A DNA stretch of 64,000 bases from the NCBI GenBank assembly GCA_035938175.1, contig DASZHD010000057.1:1-64000 (forward strand). The letters run 5' to 3'. A program made the position numbers and the translations under genes. Every line of letters starts with the position of its first letter. Position 1 is the first letter of the stretch. Origin of the DNA: DASRDE01 sp035938175 (GTDB taxonomy: Bacteria; Vulcanimicrobiota; Vulcanimicrobiia; Vulcanimicrobiales; Vulcanimicrobiaceae). A model generated the notes under the pieces. The model was not told the DNA's origin. It searched no databases and saw only the letters and a list, made by a program, of their open reading frames with translations. This document shows, piece after piece, positions 42,268 through 50,744 of the stretch.

Positions 42268-44130
42268 ATGGCAAAAGTGGTCGGAATCGACCTGGGCACG
42301 ACTAATTCGGTCGTCGCCGTGATGGAGGGAGCCAATCCCACCGTCATCGCCAACGCGGAAGGGTCGCGGACGACCCCATCGGTGGTGGCATTTACGAAGA
42401 CCGGCGAACGGCTCGTCGGTCAACTCGCAAAGCGTCAAGCAATCACGAATCCGGACCGCACGATCTCGTCGATCAAGCGGCACATGGGCACGGATTATCA
42501 CGTCAAGATCGACGGCAAAGATTACACGCCGCAAGAGATCTCGGCGATGATCCTGCAGAAGCTCGTGAACGACGCGAGCAACTATTTGGGCGAACGTGTG
42601 ACCAAAGCGGTCATCACGGTTCCGGCCTACTTCAACGACTCGCAGCGCCAGGCGACCAAAGACGCGGGCAAGATTGCGGGTCTCGAAGTGCTGCGCATCA
42701 TCAACGAACCGACGGCGGCAGCGCTTGCGTACGGCCTCGACAAGAAAGGTAACGAAACCATTCTGGTTTGGGACCTCGGCGGCGGCACGTACGACGTGTC
42801 GATTCTCGAAGTAGGCGACGGCGTCTTCGAAGTCAAGTCGACCAACGGCGACACGCGTCTGGGCGGCGACGACTACGATCATCGCGTCGTCGAATGGCTG
42901 GTCAGCGAGTTCCGCAAAGAGCAAGGCATCGACCTGAGCAACGACAAGCAGGCGATGCAGCGTCTAACGGAAGCCGCCGAAAAGGCGAAGATCGAGCTCA
43001 GCTCGGTCGTGCAGACCAGCATCAATCTGCCGTTCATTACGGCCGATCAGAACGGACCCAAGCATTTGGACATGACGCTCACGCGCGCCAAGTTCGAAGA
43101 GCTGACGAGCGATCTGACGGATCGCTGCATCCAGCCGTTCAAGAACGCACTTGCCGACGCCAAGATCGACATCTCGCAGATCGACGAAGTCGTGATGGTC
43201 GGCGGCTCGACGCGCATGCCGGTGATTCAAGAGCTGGTTCGCAAACTCACGGGCAAGGAACCGAATCTCAGCGTGAACCCGGATGAAGTGGTCGCGGTCG
43301 GCGCGGCGATTCAGGCGGGCGTGCTCGCGGGCGAAGTCCGCGACGTCGTCCTGCTCGACGTTACGCCGCTGTCGCTCGGCCTCGAAACGCTGGGCGGCGT
43401 CATGACGACGCTGATCGAGCGCAACACGACGATCCCGACGAAGAAGTCGCAAGTCTTCACGACGGCCGAAGACGGTCAAACGTCGGTCGACATTCACGTG
43501 CTGCAAGGCGAACGTCCGATGGCGGTCGACAACAAAACGCTGGGACGGTTCCGCCTGGAAGGCATTCCGGCAGCACCGCGCGGCATACCGCAGGTTGAAG
43601 TGACGTTCAACATCGATGCAAACGGCATCGTGAACGTAAGCGCCAAGGATCTCGGCACCGGCAAAGAGCAGGCGATCACGATCACGGCTTCGACGAATCT
43701 GTCGAAAGACGAAGTCGATCGCATGGTCAAGGAAGCCGAAATGCAGGCCGCGACCGACAAGTCCAAGCGCGAGGAAGCGGAAGTCCGCAATCAGGCTTCG
43801 AGCCTGATCTACTCCACCGAGAAGTCGCTCAAGGAAGTCGGCGAGAAGCTCGACGCCGGAGCGCGCGGTGAAGTAGAGACGGCGCTTACCGAACTCAAGC
43901 GCGCCAGCGAAAACGGCACGATTGCCGAGATCAAACCTGCCATCGAACGTCTGCAGCAAGCCAGCTACAAGATGGCCGAACTGCTGTACCAGAAAACCGC
44001 TGCCGGGGCGAACGGCGCGGCGCACGACGGTGAAGCCGCGGGCGCCGGTGCGGGCGCATCCGGCGACGGCGCGGGCCAGGCAGAGCAGCCCGAAGACGTC
44101 ATCGACGCCGAGTTTAAAGAGGCCAAGTAA
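42268..44130 (+). CDS. dnaK: Chaperone DnaK (Hsp70)
   Basis: The ATP-dependent Hsp70 chaperone, 620 residues. The nucleotide-binding domain shows GIDLGTTNS, the phosphate loop VWDLGGGTYDVS and VMVGGSTRMPV; the substrate domain begins at LLDVTPLSLG; the C terminus is Gly/Ala-rich and ends DVIDAEFKEAK, the usual signature. ATG 42268 was chosen at the conserved MAKVVGIDLG; a longer in-frame start at 42175 lies within the repeat-rich leader. grpE and dnaJ follow. Confidence 0.98.
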   Translation: MAKVVGIDLGTTNSVVAVMEGANPTVIANAEGSRTTPSVVAFTKTGERLVGQLAKRQAITNPDRTISSIKRHMGTDYHVKIDGKDYTPQEISAMILQKLVNDASNYLGERVTKAVITVPAYFNDSQRQATKDAGKIAGLEVLRIINEPTAAALAYGLDKKGNETILVWDLGGGTYDVSILEVGDGVFEVKSTNGDTRLGGDDYDHRVVEWLVSEFRKEQGIDLSNDKQAMQRLTEAAEKAKIELSSVVQTSINLPFITADQNGPKHLDMTLTRAKFEELTSDLTDRCIQPFKNALADAKIDISQIDEVVMVGGSTRMPVIQELVRKLTGKEPNLSVNPDEVVAVGAAIQAGVLAGEVRDVVLLDVTPLSLGLETLGGVMTTLIERNTTIPTKKSQVFTTAEDGQTSVDIHVLQGERPMAVDNKTLGRFRLEGIPAAPRGIPQVEVTFNIDANGIVNVSAKDLGTGKEQAITITASTNLSKDEVDRMVKEAEMQAATDKSKREEAEVRNQASSLIYSTEKSLKEVGEKLDAGARGEVETALTELKRASENGTIAEIKPAIERLQQASYKMAELLYQKTAAGANGAAHDGEAAGAGAGASGDGAGQAEQPEDVIDAEFKEAK

Positions 44131-44134
44131 CGGG

Positions 44135-44245
44135 TCTGCCCTTCGGCGGGCTCAGGGTCCATCGATACCTCAGGATGACCATACCAGCGTCATGGTGAGG
44201 TACCGAACCACCACCCCGAGCTCGTCGAGGGGCCTTCCTTAAAAA
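44135..44245. repeat. Dispersed inverted repeat between dnaK and grpE
   Basis: TCGATACCTCAGGATGAC (about 44162-44179) and GTCATGGTGAGGTACCGA (about 44189-44206) form a 15-of-18 inverted repeat. It is flanked by CCCTTCGGCGGGCTCAGGGT and CCCCGAGCTCGTCGAGGGG, which are themselves near-complementary. The element lies inside the dnaK-grpE transcript. Confidence 0.8.
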
Positions 44246-44250
44246 ATATT

Positions 44251-44787
44251 ATGCAAGACGAATACATCACCCAAGCCGACGTACCCAGCGCCGGTGAAAA
44301 CGGCGATGCTTCACGTTCCGCCGGCGATCTGCAAACGCAGCTCGCCGCGGAAACCGCTCGCGCGGACGACAACTACAACAAGTTTCTCCTCGCGATGGCG
44401 GACTTCGAGAACTACAAGAAACGCATGGAACGCAGCTACCGCGAACTTTCGACGGCCGGGGAGCGAAAAATGCTGCTGCAATTCCTTCCCGTGCTCGATA
44501 ATTTCGAGCGCGCGCTTACGTACAGCGGCGAGAACGCCGAAGCGCTCCGCAGCGGGCTGCAGAATACCTTGCGCCAATTCGAAAACGTGCTTTCGATGGC
44601 ATCGGTCAAACCGATCGACGTGAAAGGCAAACCGTTCGATCCGGCGATCGCCGAGGCGATCGGAACGCAAACGGCCGACGGCGTCGAGGACGACACGGTG
44701 TTGGAAGAAGCCCAGAGGGGCTACACGATCGGCGACGAGCTGCTGCGCCCGGCAAAAGTAATCGTCGCAAAACGCGCGCCTGAATGA
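44251..44787 (+). CDS. grpE: Nucleotide exchange factor GrpE
   Basis: Exchange factor for DnaK, 178 residues: a charged disordered N terminus, a coiled coil (ARADDNYNKFLLAMADFENY, then KKRMERSYREL) and the beta domain KPFDPAIAEAI plus TVLEEAQRGYTIGDELLRPA. No Shine-Dalgarno is obvious ahead of the ATG. Its stop overlaps dnaJ by 4 bases (ATGA). Confidence 0.97.
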   Translation: MQDEYITQADVPSAGENGDASRSAGDLQTQLAAETARADDNYNKFLLAMADFENYKKRMERSYRELSTAGERKMLLQFLPVLDNFERALTYSGENAEALRSGLQNTLRQFENVLSMASVKPIDVKGKPFDPAIAEAIGTQTADGVEDDTVLEEAQRGYTIGDELLRPAKVIVAKRAPE

Positions 44788-45803
44788 ATTATAAGGACTA
44801 CTATCAGATACTCGGGGTGCCGAAGAACGCGCCGGAAAAAGACATCAAGTCGGCGTACCGCCGGCTCGCGCGCAAGTGGCATCCCGATGCAAATCCGGAA
44901 AATCAGCAGTCCGCCGAAGAAAAATTCAAAGAGATTCAAGAGGCCTACGAAGTTCTCGGAGATCCCGATAAACGGCGCAAGTACGACATGCTCGGCAGCA
45001 ACTGGCAACAGGCCGCCAGACAAGCCGAACAGCAGCGGCGCTACCGCAACACGCAAAGCGAAACGTTCAACTTCAACTTCGGAGATTTCGGCGGAGCCGG
45101 AACCACGGGCGGCCCGAGCGGCTTTTCGGATTTCTTCGACATGTTCTTCTCCGGCATCGGCAAGCGCAACACCGCGCAAGCCACCGGATTCGCGCAGCGC
45201 GGGCAAGATCTCGAAACGACGATCGAACTCACGCTTCGCGACGTCTACGACGGCGGCAAGAAAGCCGTTTCGCTGCAACTCGAGGACGTGTGCGCGCGCT
45301 GCCGCGGCACCGGCACCGATCGCGGCGCATTGTGCACCAACTGTCACGGCACCGGGCGGATCATTTCGAATAAGAAGTTCGAAGTCACGATTCCCAAAGG
45401 GATTGCCGAGGGCCAGCGTATCCGGCTGGCGGCGCAGGGCGGCGCGGGCGTTGCCGGCGGACCGAACGGCGATCTGTTCCTAATCGTGAAGTTGCTCGAC
45501 GACCCGACGTACAAGCGCAAAGGCGACGACCTCTACGTCGAGCTTCCGGTCAATTTATACGATCTCGTGCTCGGCGGCGACGTGAAAGTGCCGACCATGG
45601 CCGGACAAGTGACGATGACGATCCCCGCGGGAACGCAGAACAACCGGCTTTTGCGCCTGACCGGCAAGGGCATGCCGAAGGTGCGCGACGGCGGCAGCGG
45701 CGATCAATACGTTCGCCTGATCGGCCAGCTGCCCACGGATTTGAGCGACAAGGAGAAAAAGCTCTTTCGAGAGTTGGCGGCGCTGCGCAACGGCAAGAAG
45801 TAA
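44784..45803 (+). CDS. DnaJ-type co-chaperone with reduced zinc domain
   Basis: Hsp40 partner for DnaK, 339 residues. The J domain has HPD at 33-35, then a Gly/Phe region (FNFNFGDFGGAGT), then a cysteine segment with only two CxxCxGxG repeats (CARCRGTG, CTNCHGTG) rather than the usual four, then the two C-terminal beta domains and a dimer tail. With four cysteines only one zinc site can form. It is intermediate between DnaJ and CbpA, so dnaJ is a functional rather than strict name. Confidence 0.93.
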   Translation: MNYKDYYQILGVPKNAPEKDIKSAYRRLARKWHPDANPENQQSAEEKFKEIQEAYEVLGDPDKRRKYDMLGSNWQQAARQAEQQRRYRNTQSETFNFNFGDFGGAGTTGGPSGFSDFFDMFFSGIGKRNTAQATGFAQRGQDLETTIELTLRDVYDGGKKAVSLQLEDVCARCRGTGTDRGALCTNCHGTGRIISNKKFEVTIPKGIAEGQRIRLAAQGGAGVAGGPNGDLFLIVKLLDDPTYKRKGDDLYVELPVNLYDLVLGGDVKVPTMAGQVTMTIPAGTQNNRLLRLTGKGMPKVRDGGSGDQYVRLIGQLPTDLSDKEKKLFRELAALRNGKK

Positions 45804-45811
45804 GCCGTTGT

Positions 45812-45849
45812 TCATGGTGAGAGGGTCGCTTCGCGATACCGCACCATGA
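45812..45849. repeat. Dispersed palindrome between dnaJ and VOC gene
   Basis: TCATGGTG (45812-45819) and CACCATGA (45842-45849) pair perfectly, with GGGTCGC and GCGATACC continuing the stem imperfectly around TTC. The arm words match the 42190 and 44190 repeats. Confidence 0.78.
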
Positions 45850-45869
45850 TTTGCCGAAAGGAACCTCAC

Positions 45870-46232
45870 GTGGTCAAAGACTTCGCCTTCGTCGCCTATC
45901 CGGCCAAAGACGTCGCGGCGCTGCGGAAATTCTATGCCGACGCGCTCGGCTTCGCATTTGCGGAGCCGTTCACCGAAGACGGCGTCGAAAAGTACGCCGA
46001 GAGCCAAGTGGGTTCGGGATGGTTCGCCGTGGTTACCGAGGAGTGGGCCGCGACCAAGCCCGGAAGCGGAATCGCCTTTGAAGTCGACGACATCGACAAA
46101 TTGACGGCGGGCCTTCGCGCACAGAACGTCACGGTCGGGCCGATCCACGACACGGCGGTCTGCAAGATCGGTTCGCTAACCGATCCCGAGGGCAACGTGG
46201 TAACGCTCCATCAAACCACGGTCCCGCATTAG
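45870..46232 (+). CDS. VOC (glyoxalase/bleomycin-resistance) family protein
   Basis: A 120-residue single-domain vicinal-oxygen-chelate protein: VVKDFAFVAYPAKDVAALRK then FYADALGF at the N terminus and GSLTDPEGNVVTLHQT at the C terminus, the paired beta-alpha-beta-beta-beta motifs. Metal ligands and substrate are not clear. The GTG start at 45870 has AAAGGAA six bases before it; the in-frame ATG at 45846 lies partly in the palindrome. Confidence 0.85.
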   Translation: MVKDFAFVAYPAKDVAALRKFYADALGFAFAEPFTEDGVEKYAESQVGSGWFAVVTEEWAATKPGSGIAFEVDDIDKLTAGLRAQNVTVGPIHDTAVCKIGSLTDPEGNVVTLHQTTVPH

Positions 46233-46253
46233 GAGGCCGGCCTCGGAATCAAC

Positions 46254-48065
46254 GTGCATCCATACGGACTGATGTGGTCGGCGATGAACCGGCCCGACCG
46301 ACCCCAAGTTCAAAAGCGCGTCGATTGGAAACGCATCGGCGCGCTTTTTGCGCCGTACTGGAAGCAAGAGTCGCTCGTACTCGTTTGCATCCTCGCCTCT
46401 TCCGCGCTCGGGCTGATTCCGGGCTTCGTCACGGCGTGGATCATCGATCGCGCGATACCGCACCGCAGCATCCGCGAATTGGCGATCGACGTCGGCGTCA
46501 TGCTCGCGGGCGCAATGCTCGGTGCCCTGCTCGGCGTGGCGCAGGGATATTTGAACTCCGTCGTAGGCGAAGGCATCATGCGCGACATCCGCACGAGCTT
46601 GGTCGCGCATTTGCACCGGATGCCGCTTTCGTTTTTCACCGGCACCAAAACCGGCGAAATCATGAACCGCGTGAGCAACGACGTCGACAACATCGACAAC
46701 GTCGTAACCGGCACGCTTACGACGATCCTCACCAACGTCTTCATCATTTTGACGACGCTCGTAGCGATGTTCGTGTGGAACTGGAAGCTGGCGTTGATTT
46801 CCATTGCGATCGTCCCGCTGATGATTCTTCCGCTTGGGCCGGTCGGCAAAAAGATGTACGCGATCCGCAAACTCACGCGCGAGAAGCGCGACGAGATCGA
46901 ATCGATCACGCAAGAGACGCTTTCGGTTTCGGGCATTACGCTGATCAAGTCGTTTGCGCGCGAGCCGTACGAACGCGATCGTTTCTACCGGGCCGGCACG
47001 GACTTGATGCGTCTGGAGATCAATCTGGCGATGGTCGGGCGCTGGTTCCTAGCGCTGGTAACGGCCATGGTGACGATCGGGCCGGCTTTGGTCTGGATGG
47101 GCGGCGGGTGGCTGGCGCTCTCGGGCTTGGCGCAAATCGGCGTAATCGTCGCTTTCATTCAGTTCATCGGGTCGCGCCTTTACGGCTCCGCAGCCGCGCT
47201 CGCGGGCGTACAAGTCCAAATCGTCAGCGCCCTCGCCGTCTTCGAACGCATCTTCGATTACCTGGACATGGAACCCGAAACGTACGAGGCGCCCGGGGCG
47301 GTGGCATTGCCGTCGCTGCGCGGCGACATCCGCTTCGAAGACGTCCGCTTTTCTTACGACGCCGCGCGCACCGCCCTGGACGGCGTCTCCTTCCACGTCC
47401 AGCCCGGCCAACTCGCGGCATTCGTCGGCCCCTCCGGAGCAGGCAAAACCACGATTACGCAACTCGTGCCGCGCTTCTACGACCCGCAGCAAGGCCGCGT
47501 ACTCGTCGACGGCCACGACGTCCGGAATCTCACGCTCGAATCGCTGCGCCGCGACATCGGCATCGTCACGCAGGAAACGTACCTTTTCCACGATACCGTG
47601 GAAAGCAATCTGCGCTATGCCAAGCCGGATGCGACCGATGACGAACTGCGCGCCGCAGCGGCGGCGGCCAACATCGACGAGTTCATTCGCGGGCTGCCCG
47701 AGGGCTACCGCACGGTAGTCGGGGAGCGCGGACACAAGCTGTCGGGCGGCGAGCGCCAGCGCCTGGCCATCGCCCGGGTCCTTCTGAAGAACCCGAAGAT
47801 CCTGATCCTCGACGAAGCGACGAGTTCTCTGGACTCGCATAACGAGGCAGCCATCCAAGCCGCCCTCGTCCCGCTGATGCGGGGCCGCACGAGCCTGGTC
47901 ATCGCCCATCGCCTCTCGACGATCCGCTCGGCCGACGTCATTTTCGTCGTCGAGGCGGGCCGCATCGTCGAGAGCGGAACGCACACGGCGCTGCTCGCGC
48001 GCGGCGGAGAGTACGCGCGGCTCTACAACAAGCAATTCCGGGAGGAACCTGCGCGCGTCGTATGA
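46254..48065 (+). CDS. ABC exporter, fused membrane and ATPase domains (MsbA-like)
   Basis: A 603-residue half-transporter. Six helices (45-320) of the exporter type precede an ATPase domain with Walker A GPSGAGKTT, the signature LSGGERQRLAIARVL and Walker B ILILDEATSSLDS. The family includes MsbA lipid flippases and drug exporters; substrate is unknown. The GTG at 46254 is 17 bases after an AGGAGG site, rather far, so ATG 46272 or 46284 may be the true start. Confidence 0.93.
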   Translation: MHPYGLMWSAMNRPDRPQVQKRVDWKRIGALFAPYWKQESLVLVCILASSALGLIPGFVTAWIIDRAIPHRSIRELAIDVGVMLAGAMLGALLGVAQGYLNSVVGEGIMRDIRTSLVAHLHRMPLSFFTGTKTGEIMNRVSNDVDNIDNVVTGTLTTILTNVFIILTTLVAMFVWNWKLALISIAIVPLMILPLGPVGKKMYAIRKLTREKRDEIESITQETLSVSGITLIKSFAREPYERDRFYRAGTDLMRLEINLAMVGRWFLALVTAMVTIGPALVWMGGGWLALSGLAQIGVIVAFIQFIGSRLYGSAAALAGVQVQIVSALAVFERIFDYLDMEPETYEAPGAVALPSLRGDIRFEDVRFSYDAARTALDGVSFHVQPGQLAAFVGPSGAGKTTITQLVPRFYDPQQGRVLVDGHDVRNLTLESLRRDIGIVTQETYLFHDTVESNLRYAKPDATDDELRAAAAAANIDEFIRGLPEGYRTVVGERGHKLSGGERQRLAIARVLLKNPKILILDEATSSLDSHNEAAIQAALVPLMRGRTSLVIAHRLSTIRSADVIFVVEAGRIVESGTHTALLARGGEYARLYNKQFREEPARVV

Positions 48066-48070
48066 GGTGT

Positions 48071-48137
48071 GTACTATGCATCAAAGGGCCCAGAAGTACT
48101 AAAACCCCCCAAAAACGAGGGTAGTAAAACAGTACTA
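48071..48137. promoter_or_regulatory. Candidate operator sites (GTACTA repeats)
   Basis: The six-base word GTACTA occurs at 48071, 48096 and 48132, two of the three inside the palindrome AGTACT and 36 bases apart, in the 139-base leader of the receiver-like regulator. A fourth copy, also AGTACTAG, is at 48959-48965 before the next regulator gene. Autoregulation is an inference. Confidence 0.4.
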
Positions 48138-48204
48138 GCCTTGGTTTACTGAACCGGAGGGACGCAATATAGATCGCGGCTCTTCCGAACATCTGAGGGG
48201 GCAT

Positions 48205-48855
48205 ATGTTTCAGACCAAGGAACCGGCGTCGGTTAGTACGCTGTCCTACCGCGTTTACGTCATCGAATCACAGCAGTTGCTCTGCAAAGCGCTCTGCAGC
48301 ATCCTCGACCGGGACGACGGTCTCACGATCGTCGGCGATTCCCGGGCGTACGATGCCGAAGCACTCCAACGTTCCGCTCCAGATATTGTCGTCATCGGCT
48401 GCGACGCCGAAGTTTCCGGTATCGAAGACGCCGTAGCGCGCACGCGCGCGGCAATCCCCGGCGTACGCATTTGCGTATTGGGATCTCAACTCAGCACGAC
48501 GGTGATGATGAAGTCGATCTCGGCCGGCGCCGACGGTTACATCGTCAAAGACGTAACGCCGGCGGAGCTTATTTCATCGCTCAAACGTCTCGGCGTAGAC
48601 GGCTTTTACGCCGATCCGCGTCTGTCGGGTTTGCTGCTCCGCAAACACGCAACGCCCGAGGTCGGCGAGCTTTCGCCGCGCGAGCTCGAAGTCGTCCGGC
48701 TCGTCGCCGAAGGACTGACGAATAAAGAGATCGCCGGACGTCTTCTGGTCTCTGATAAAACGATCAAAAATCACATCGCGAACATCTTCTCCAAGCTCAA
48801 CGTGACGGCAAGAACGCAGATCGCGATCTACGCGTTCCGCAACGGCATCGTTTAG
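48205..48855 (+). CDS. LuxR/NarL-type regulator with degenerate receiver
   Basis: A 216-residue protein with receiver-like fold (15-125) and a NarL-type helix-turn-helix (LSPRELEVVRLVAEGLTNKE, then IAGRLLVSDKTIKNHI). The expected phosphoryl Asp after the third strand is Gly 65 (PDIVVIGCD) and the acidic pocket reads VIES rather than VDD, while Lys 115 (YIVKD) is kept. It therefore probably works without phosphorylation. ATG 48205 has GAGGGGG just upstream. It is the first of three regulatory-type genes in a row. Confidence 0.87.
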   Translation: MFQTKEPASVSTLSYRVYVIESQQLLCKALCSILDRDDGLTIVGDSRAYDAEALQRSAPDIVVIGCDAEVSGIEDAVARTRAAIPGVRICVLGSQLSTTVMMKSISAGADGYIVKDVTPAELISSLKRLGVDGFYADPRLSGLLLRKHATPEVGELSPRELEVVRLVAEGLTNKEIAGRLLVSDKTIKNHIANIFSKLNVTARTQIAIYAFRNGIV

Positions 48856-49058
48856 CTGTCCATTTCGGCATAGGGTTCGGGCTTCTTAACAATCCGTAAA
48901 GGAAGGAGTATGCACGGCTCCTTTGCGTAGTAACTCGGGGCGGGTCCGAGCCAGGACGAGTACTAGTCCATTGGTAGGATTAACGCCGATAAAGGTGCCC
49001 TTAACCACTATTGCAGGCTTCCACTTGCAGAAGTATTTTCAATAAGGTGGAGGACGGA

Positions 49059-49337
49059 TTGGCACCTCGCAGACGCGCGCGTCGGTTTGTAGTAATCGTC
49101 GACGAAGAATGTAACGTCGTGGCTCGTGAAGAGAACGACGATCCATTCTTCGCCGAGTTTGTCGCCGAAGACGGGCTTCCCAAGGATGTGGAAGCCCTAG
49201 CGCGCGCGAACGAGAGAACGAACTCGACGCGGTTCGTCAGCGACCGGGTTCTCATGCACACGGTCCCCATCGTGGGCCCCTCGCTCGCTCTCACCGCCTT
49301 AGTTTTCGAAGAACTCCGCCTCCGGGAGACCGCTTAA
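49059..49337 (+). CDS. Stand-alone PAS-like sensor domain protein
   Basis: A 92-residue protein: after an Arg-rich start it reads RRFVVIVDEECNVVAREEND, a helix (LPKDVEALARANERTN) and a final beta pair (LMHTVPIVGPSLALTALVFEE). The strand-helix-strand order matches the first 110 residues of the sensor-LuxR protein encoded next. It has no helix-turn-helix. TTG 49059 is the start: GGAGG lies five bases before it. Possibly a partner or inhibitor of the downstream regulator; this is inference. Confidence 0.65.
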   Translation: MAPRRRARRFVVIVDEECNVVAREENDDPFFAEFVAEDGLPKDVEALARANERTNSTRFVSDRVLMHTVPIVGPSLALTALVFEELRLRETA

Positions 49338-49425
49338 CCAAATCAAAGAAGTATTCTCAAGGAGGCCCTAGGCGCGGCACCAAAACAGGGGAATCTACCC
49401 CTAAGGCACCGTTCGCCGGAGTGTT

Positions 49426-49989
49426 GTGGATTACGAATCATTGGAAACGATTGTTAGGCGACGCGCTAAGCCGCGCGTAATGTTTCTGGATGAAAACCTC
49501 CAAATAGCCTTCGCCGAGCCGGAAGCGGCAGACATGCTGCTTCGCGTGCCCAACAGCACCCAGGGCGAAAACCACCGCCTTCCGCACATCCTCGAGGACG
49601 CCGTCGCCAAGGTCGTTCGCAGCTGGAAAGATTCCGGCGACGAGCGCGAGGCCGTCATCCGTCCCGTTCCCAGCCTCGTGCTGCGCGTCTCGCGCCTGGC
49701 CGGCAGTGCCGGCTCGTACGTCGCGGTCTTCATCGAGCACGGGACGCGGCGCGAAGATCTCACCGGGACCGCCGAGCGCTATAACCTGACGCGGCGCGAA
49801 GTGGAAGTATTGACGCTCATTCTGAACGGACTCTCCGGCAGCGAGATCGCGCAGAACCTGAGCATCGCCGAGACCACCGTCGCGGATTACGTGAAGCAGC
49901 TGCTTCGCAAAACGGGCGCAAAAAACCGCGCCGATATGCTTGCGCGCGTCCTGGGATGGAACGGCTCGCGCGAAGCAACGATGCCGTAA
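49426..49989 (+). CDS. PAS-like sensor fused to LuxR-type helix-turn-helix
   Basis: A 187-residue regulator. Residues 15-105 (RVMFLDENLQIAFAEPEAAD then AVIRPVPSLVLRVSRLAGS) look like a PAS-type sensor domain, and residues 118-175 (YNLTRREVEVLTLILNGLSG then SEIAQNLSIAETTVADYVKQ) are a LuxR/GerE helix-turn-helix. No cognate kinase nearby. The GTG start at 49426 is preceded by GGAG. It sits directly after the stand-alone sensor gene. Confidence 0.82.
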   Translation: MDYESLETIVRRRAKPRVMFLDENLQIAFAEPEAADMLLRVPNSTQGENHRLPHILEDAVAKVVRSWKDSGDEREAVIRPVPSLVLRVSRLAGSAGSYVAVFIEHGTRREDLTGTAERYNLTRREVEVLTLILNGLSGSEIAQNLSIAETTVADYVKQLLRKTGAKNRADMLARVLGWNGSREATMP

Positions 49990-50022
49990 TCGGAAACTCA
50001 CGGCACAACACGGGCATGCATC

Positions 50023-50733
50023 GTGCCGGTGTTTGAAATTCGCGGCCTCACAAAACGGTTCGGCAAGAAAGTCGCAGTAGACGACGTTTCCTTCGACGTG
50101 CGCGGCGGCGAAATCGTCGGGCTGCTCGGTCCCAACGGCGCCGGCAAGAGCACCACGTTCCTTTGCGCAGCCGGGTTGCTGCGTCCGGATTACGGCACGT
50201 TCTGCTGGGACGGACACGAGCTGGGTAACGCGCGCGGCCAAACCGTTGCGCTGATCCCGGAAACGCCGGACGTGTATCCGATGCTCACCGTCTGGGAGCA
50301 CATGGAGTTCGTCGCCAAGAGCTGCCGTTTGACGCAAGGGTGGCAGCCGCGCGCCGAAGCCTTGTTGGAGCGTTTCGAAATGCGCGCGCAGCGCGATACG
50401 TTGGGCGGCGACCTTTCAAAGGGCATGCGTCAGAAAACGCTCGTGGCAGCCACGGTGCTGGCGTCGACGCCCGTTATCCTTTTCGACGAGCCGATGATCG
50501 GTCTGGATCCCTTGGGGCAGCGAGAATTGCGCGGCATCCTCGAGGATCTGCGCGAACGGGGCGTCGCCGCGATCGTCAGCACGCACATGCTGCAGCAAGC
50601 GCAAAGCATTTGCGATCGCGTCGTAATCCTCAAAGCGGGGCGCGTGGTCGCATCGGGTACCTTCGACGAGTTGCAGGCGCGGCCGGGTGCTCCGGCGAGC
50701 GCCGAAGACGTATTCTTGGAACTGACGCGCTAG
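50023..50733 (+). CDS. ABC transporter ATPase (ABC-2 type partner)
   Basis: A 236-residue ATPase with Walker A GPNGAGKST (39-47), the signature LSKGMRQKTLVA and Walker B VILFDEPMIGLDP, of the CcmA/NatA-like group that pairs with ABC-2 permeases. GTG 50023 is the start, with no strong Shine-Dalgarno. The permease follows after 11 bases. Confidence 0.93.
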   Translation: MPVFEIRGLTKRFGKKVAVDDVSFDVRGGEIVGLLGPNGAGKSTTFLCAAGLLRPDYGTFCWDGHELGNARGQTVALIPETPDVYPMLTVWEHMEFVAKSCRLTQGWQPRAEALLERFEMRAQRDTLGGDLSKGMRQKTLVAATVLASTPVILFDEPMIGLDPLGQRELRGILEDLRERGVAAIVSTHMLQQAQSICDRVVILKAGRVVASGTFDELQARPGAPASAEDVFLELTR

Positions 50734-50744
50734 GACAAAGAGCG

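Noticed and set aside
48897..48933. A six-codon leader peptide with hairpin (AAGGAG and CTCCTT) before the small sensor gene
   Set aside because: The Shine-Dalgarno is only one base from the ATG, the stem is six bases, and there is no codon pattern suggesting attenuation; too weak to annotate.
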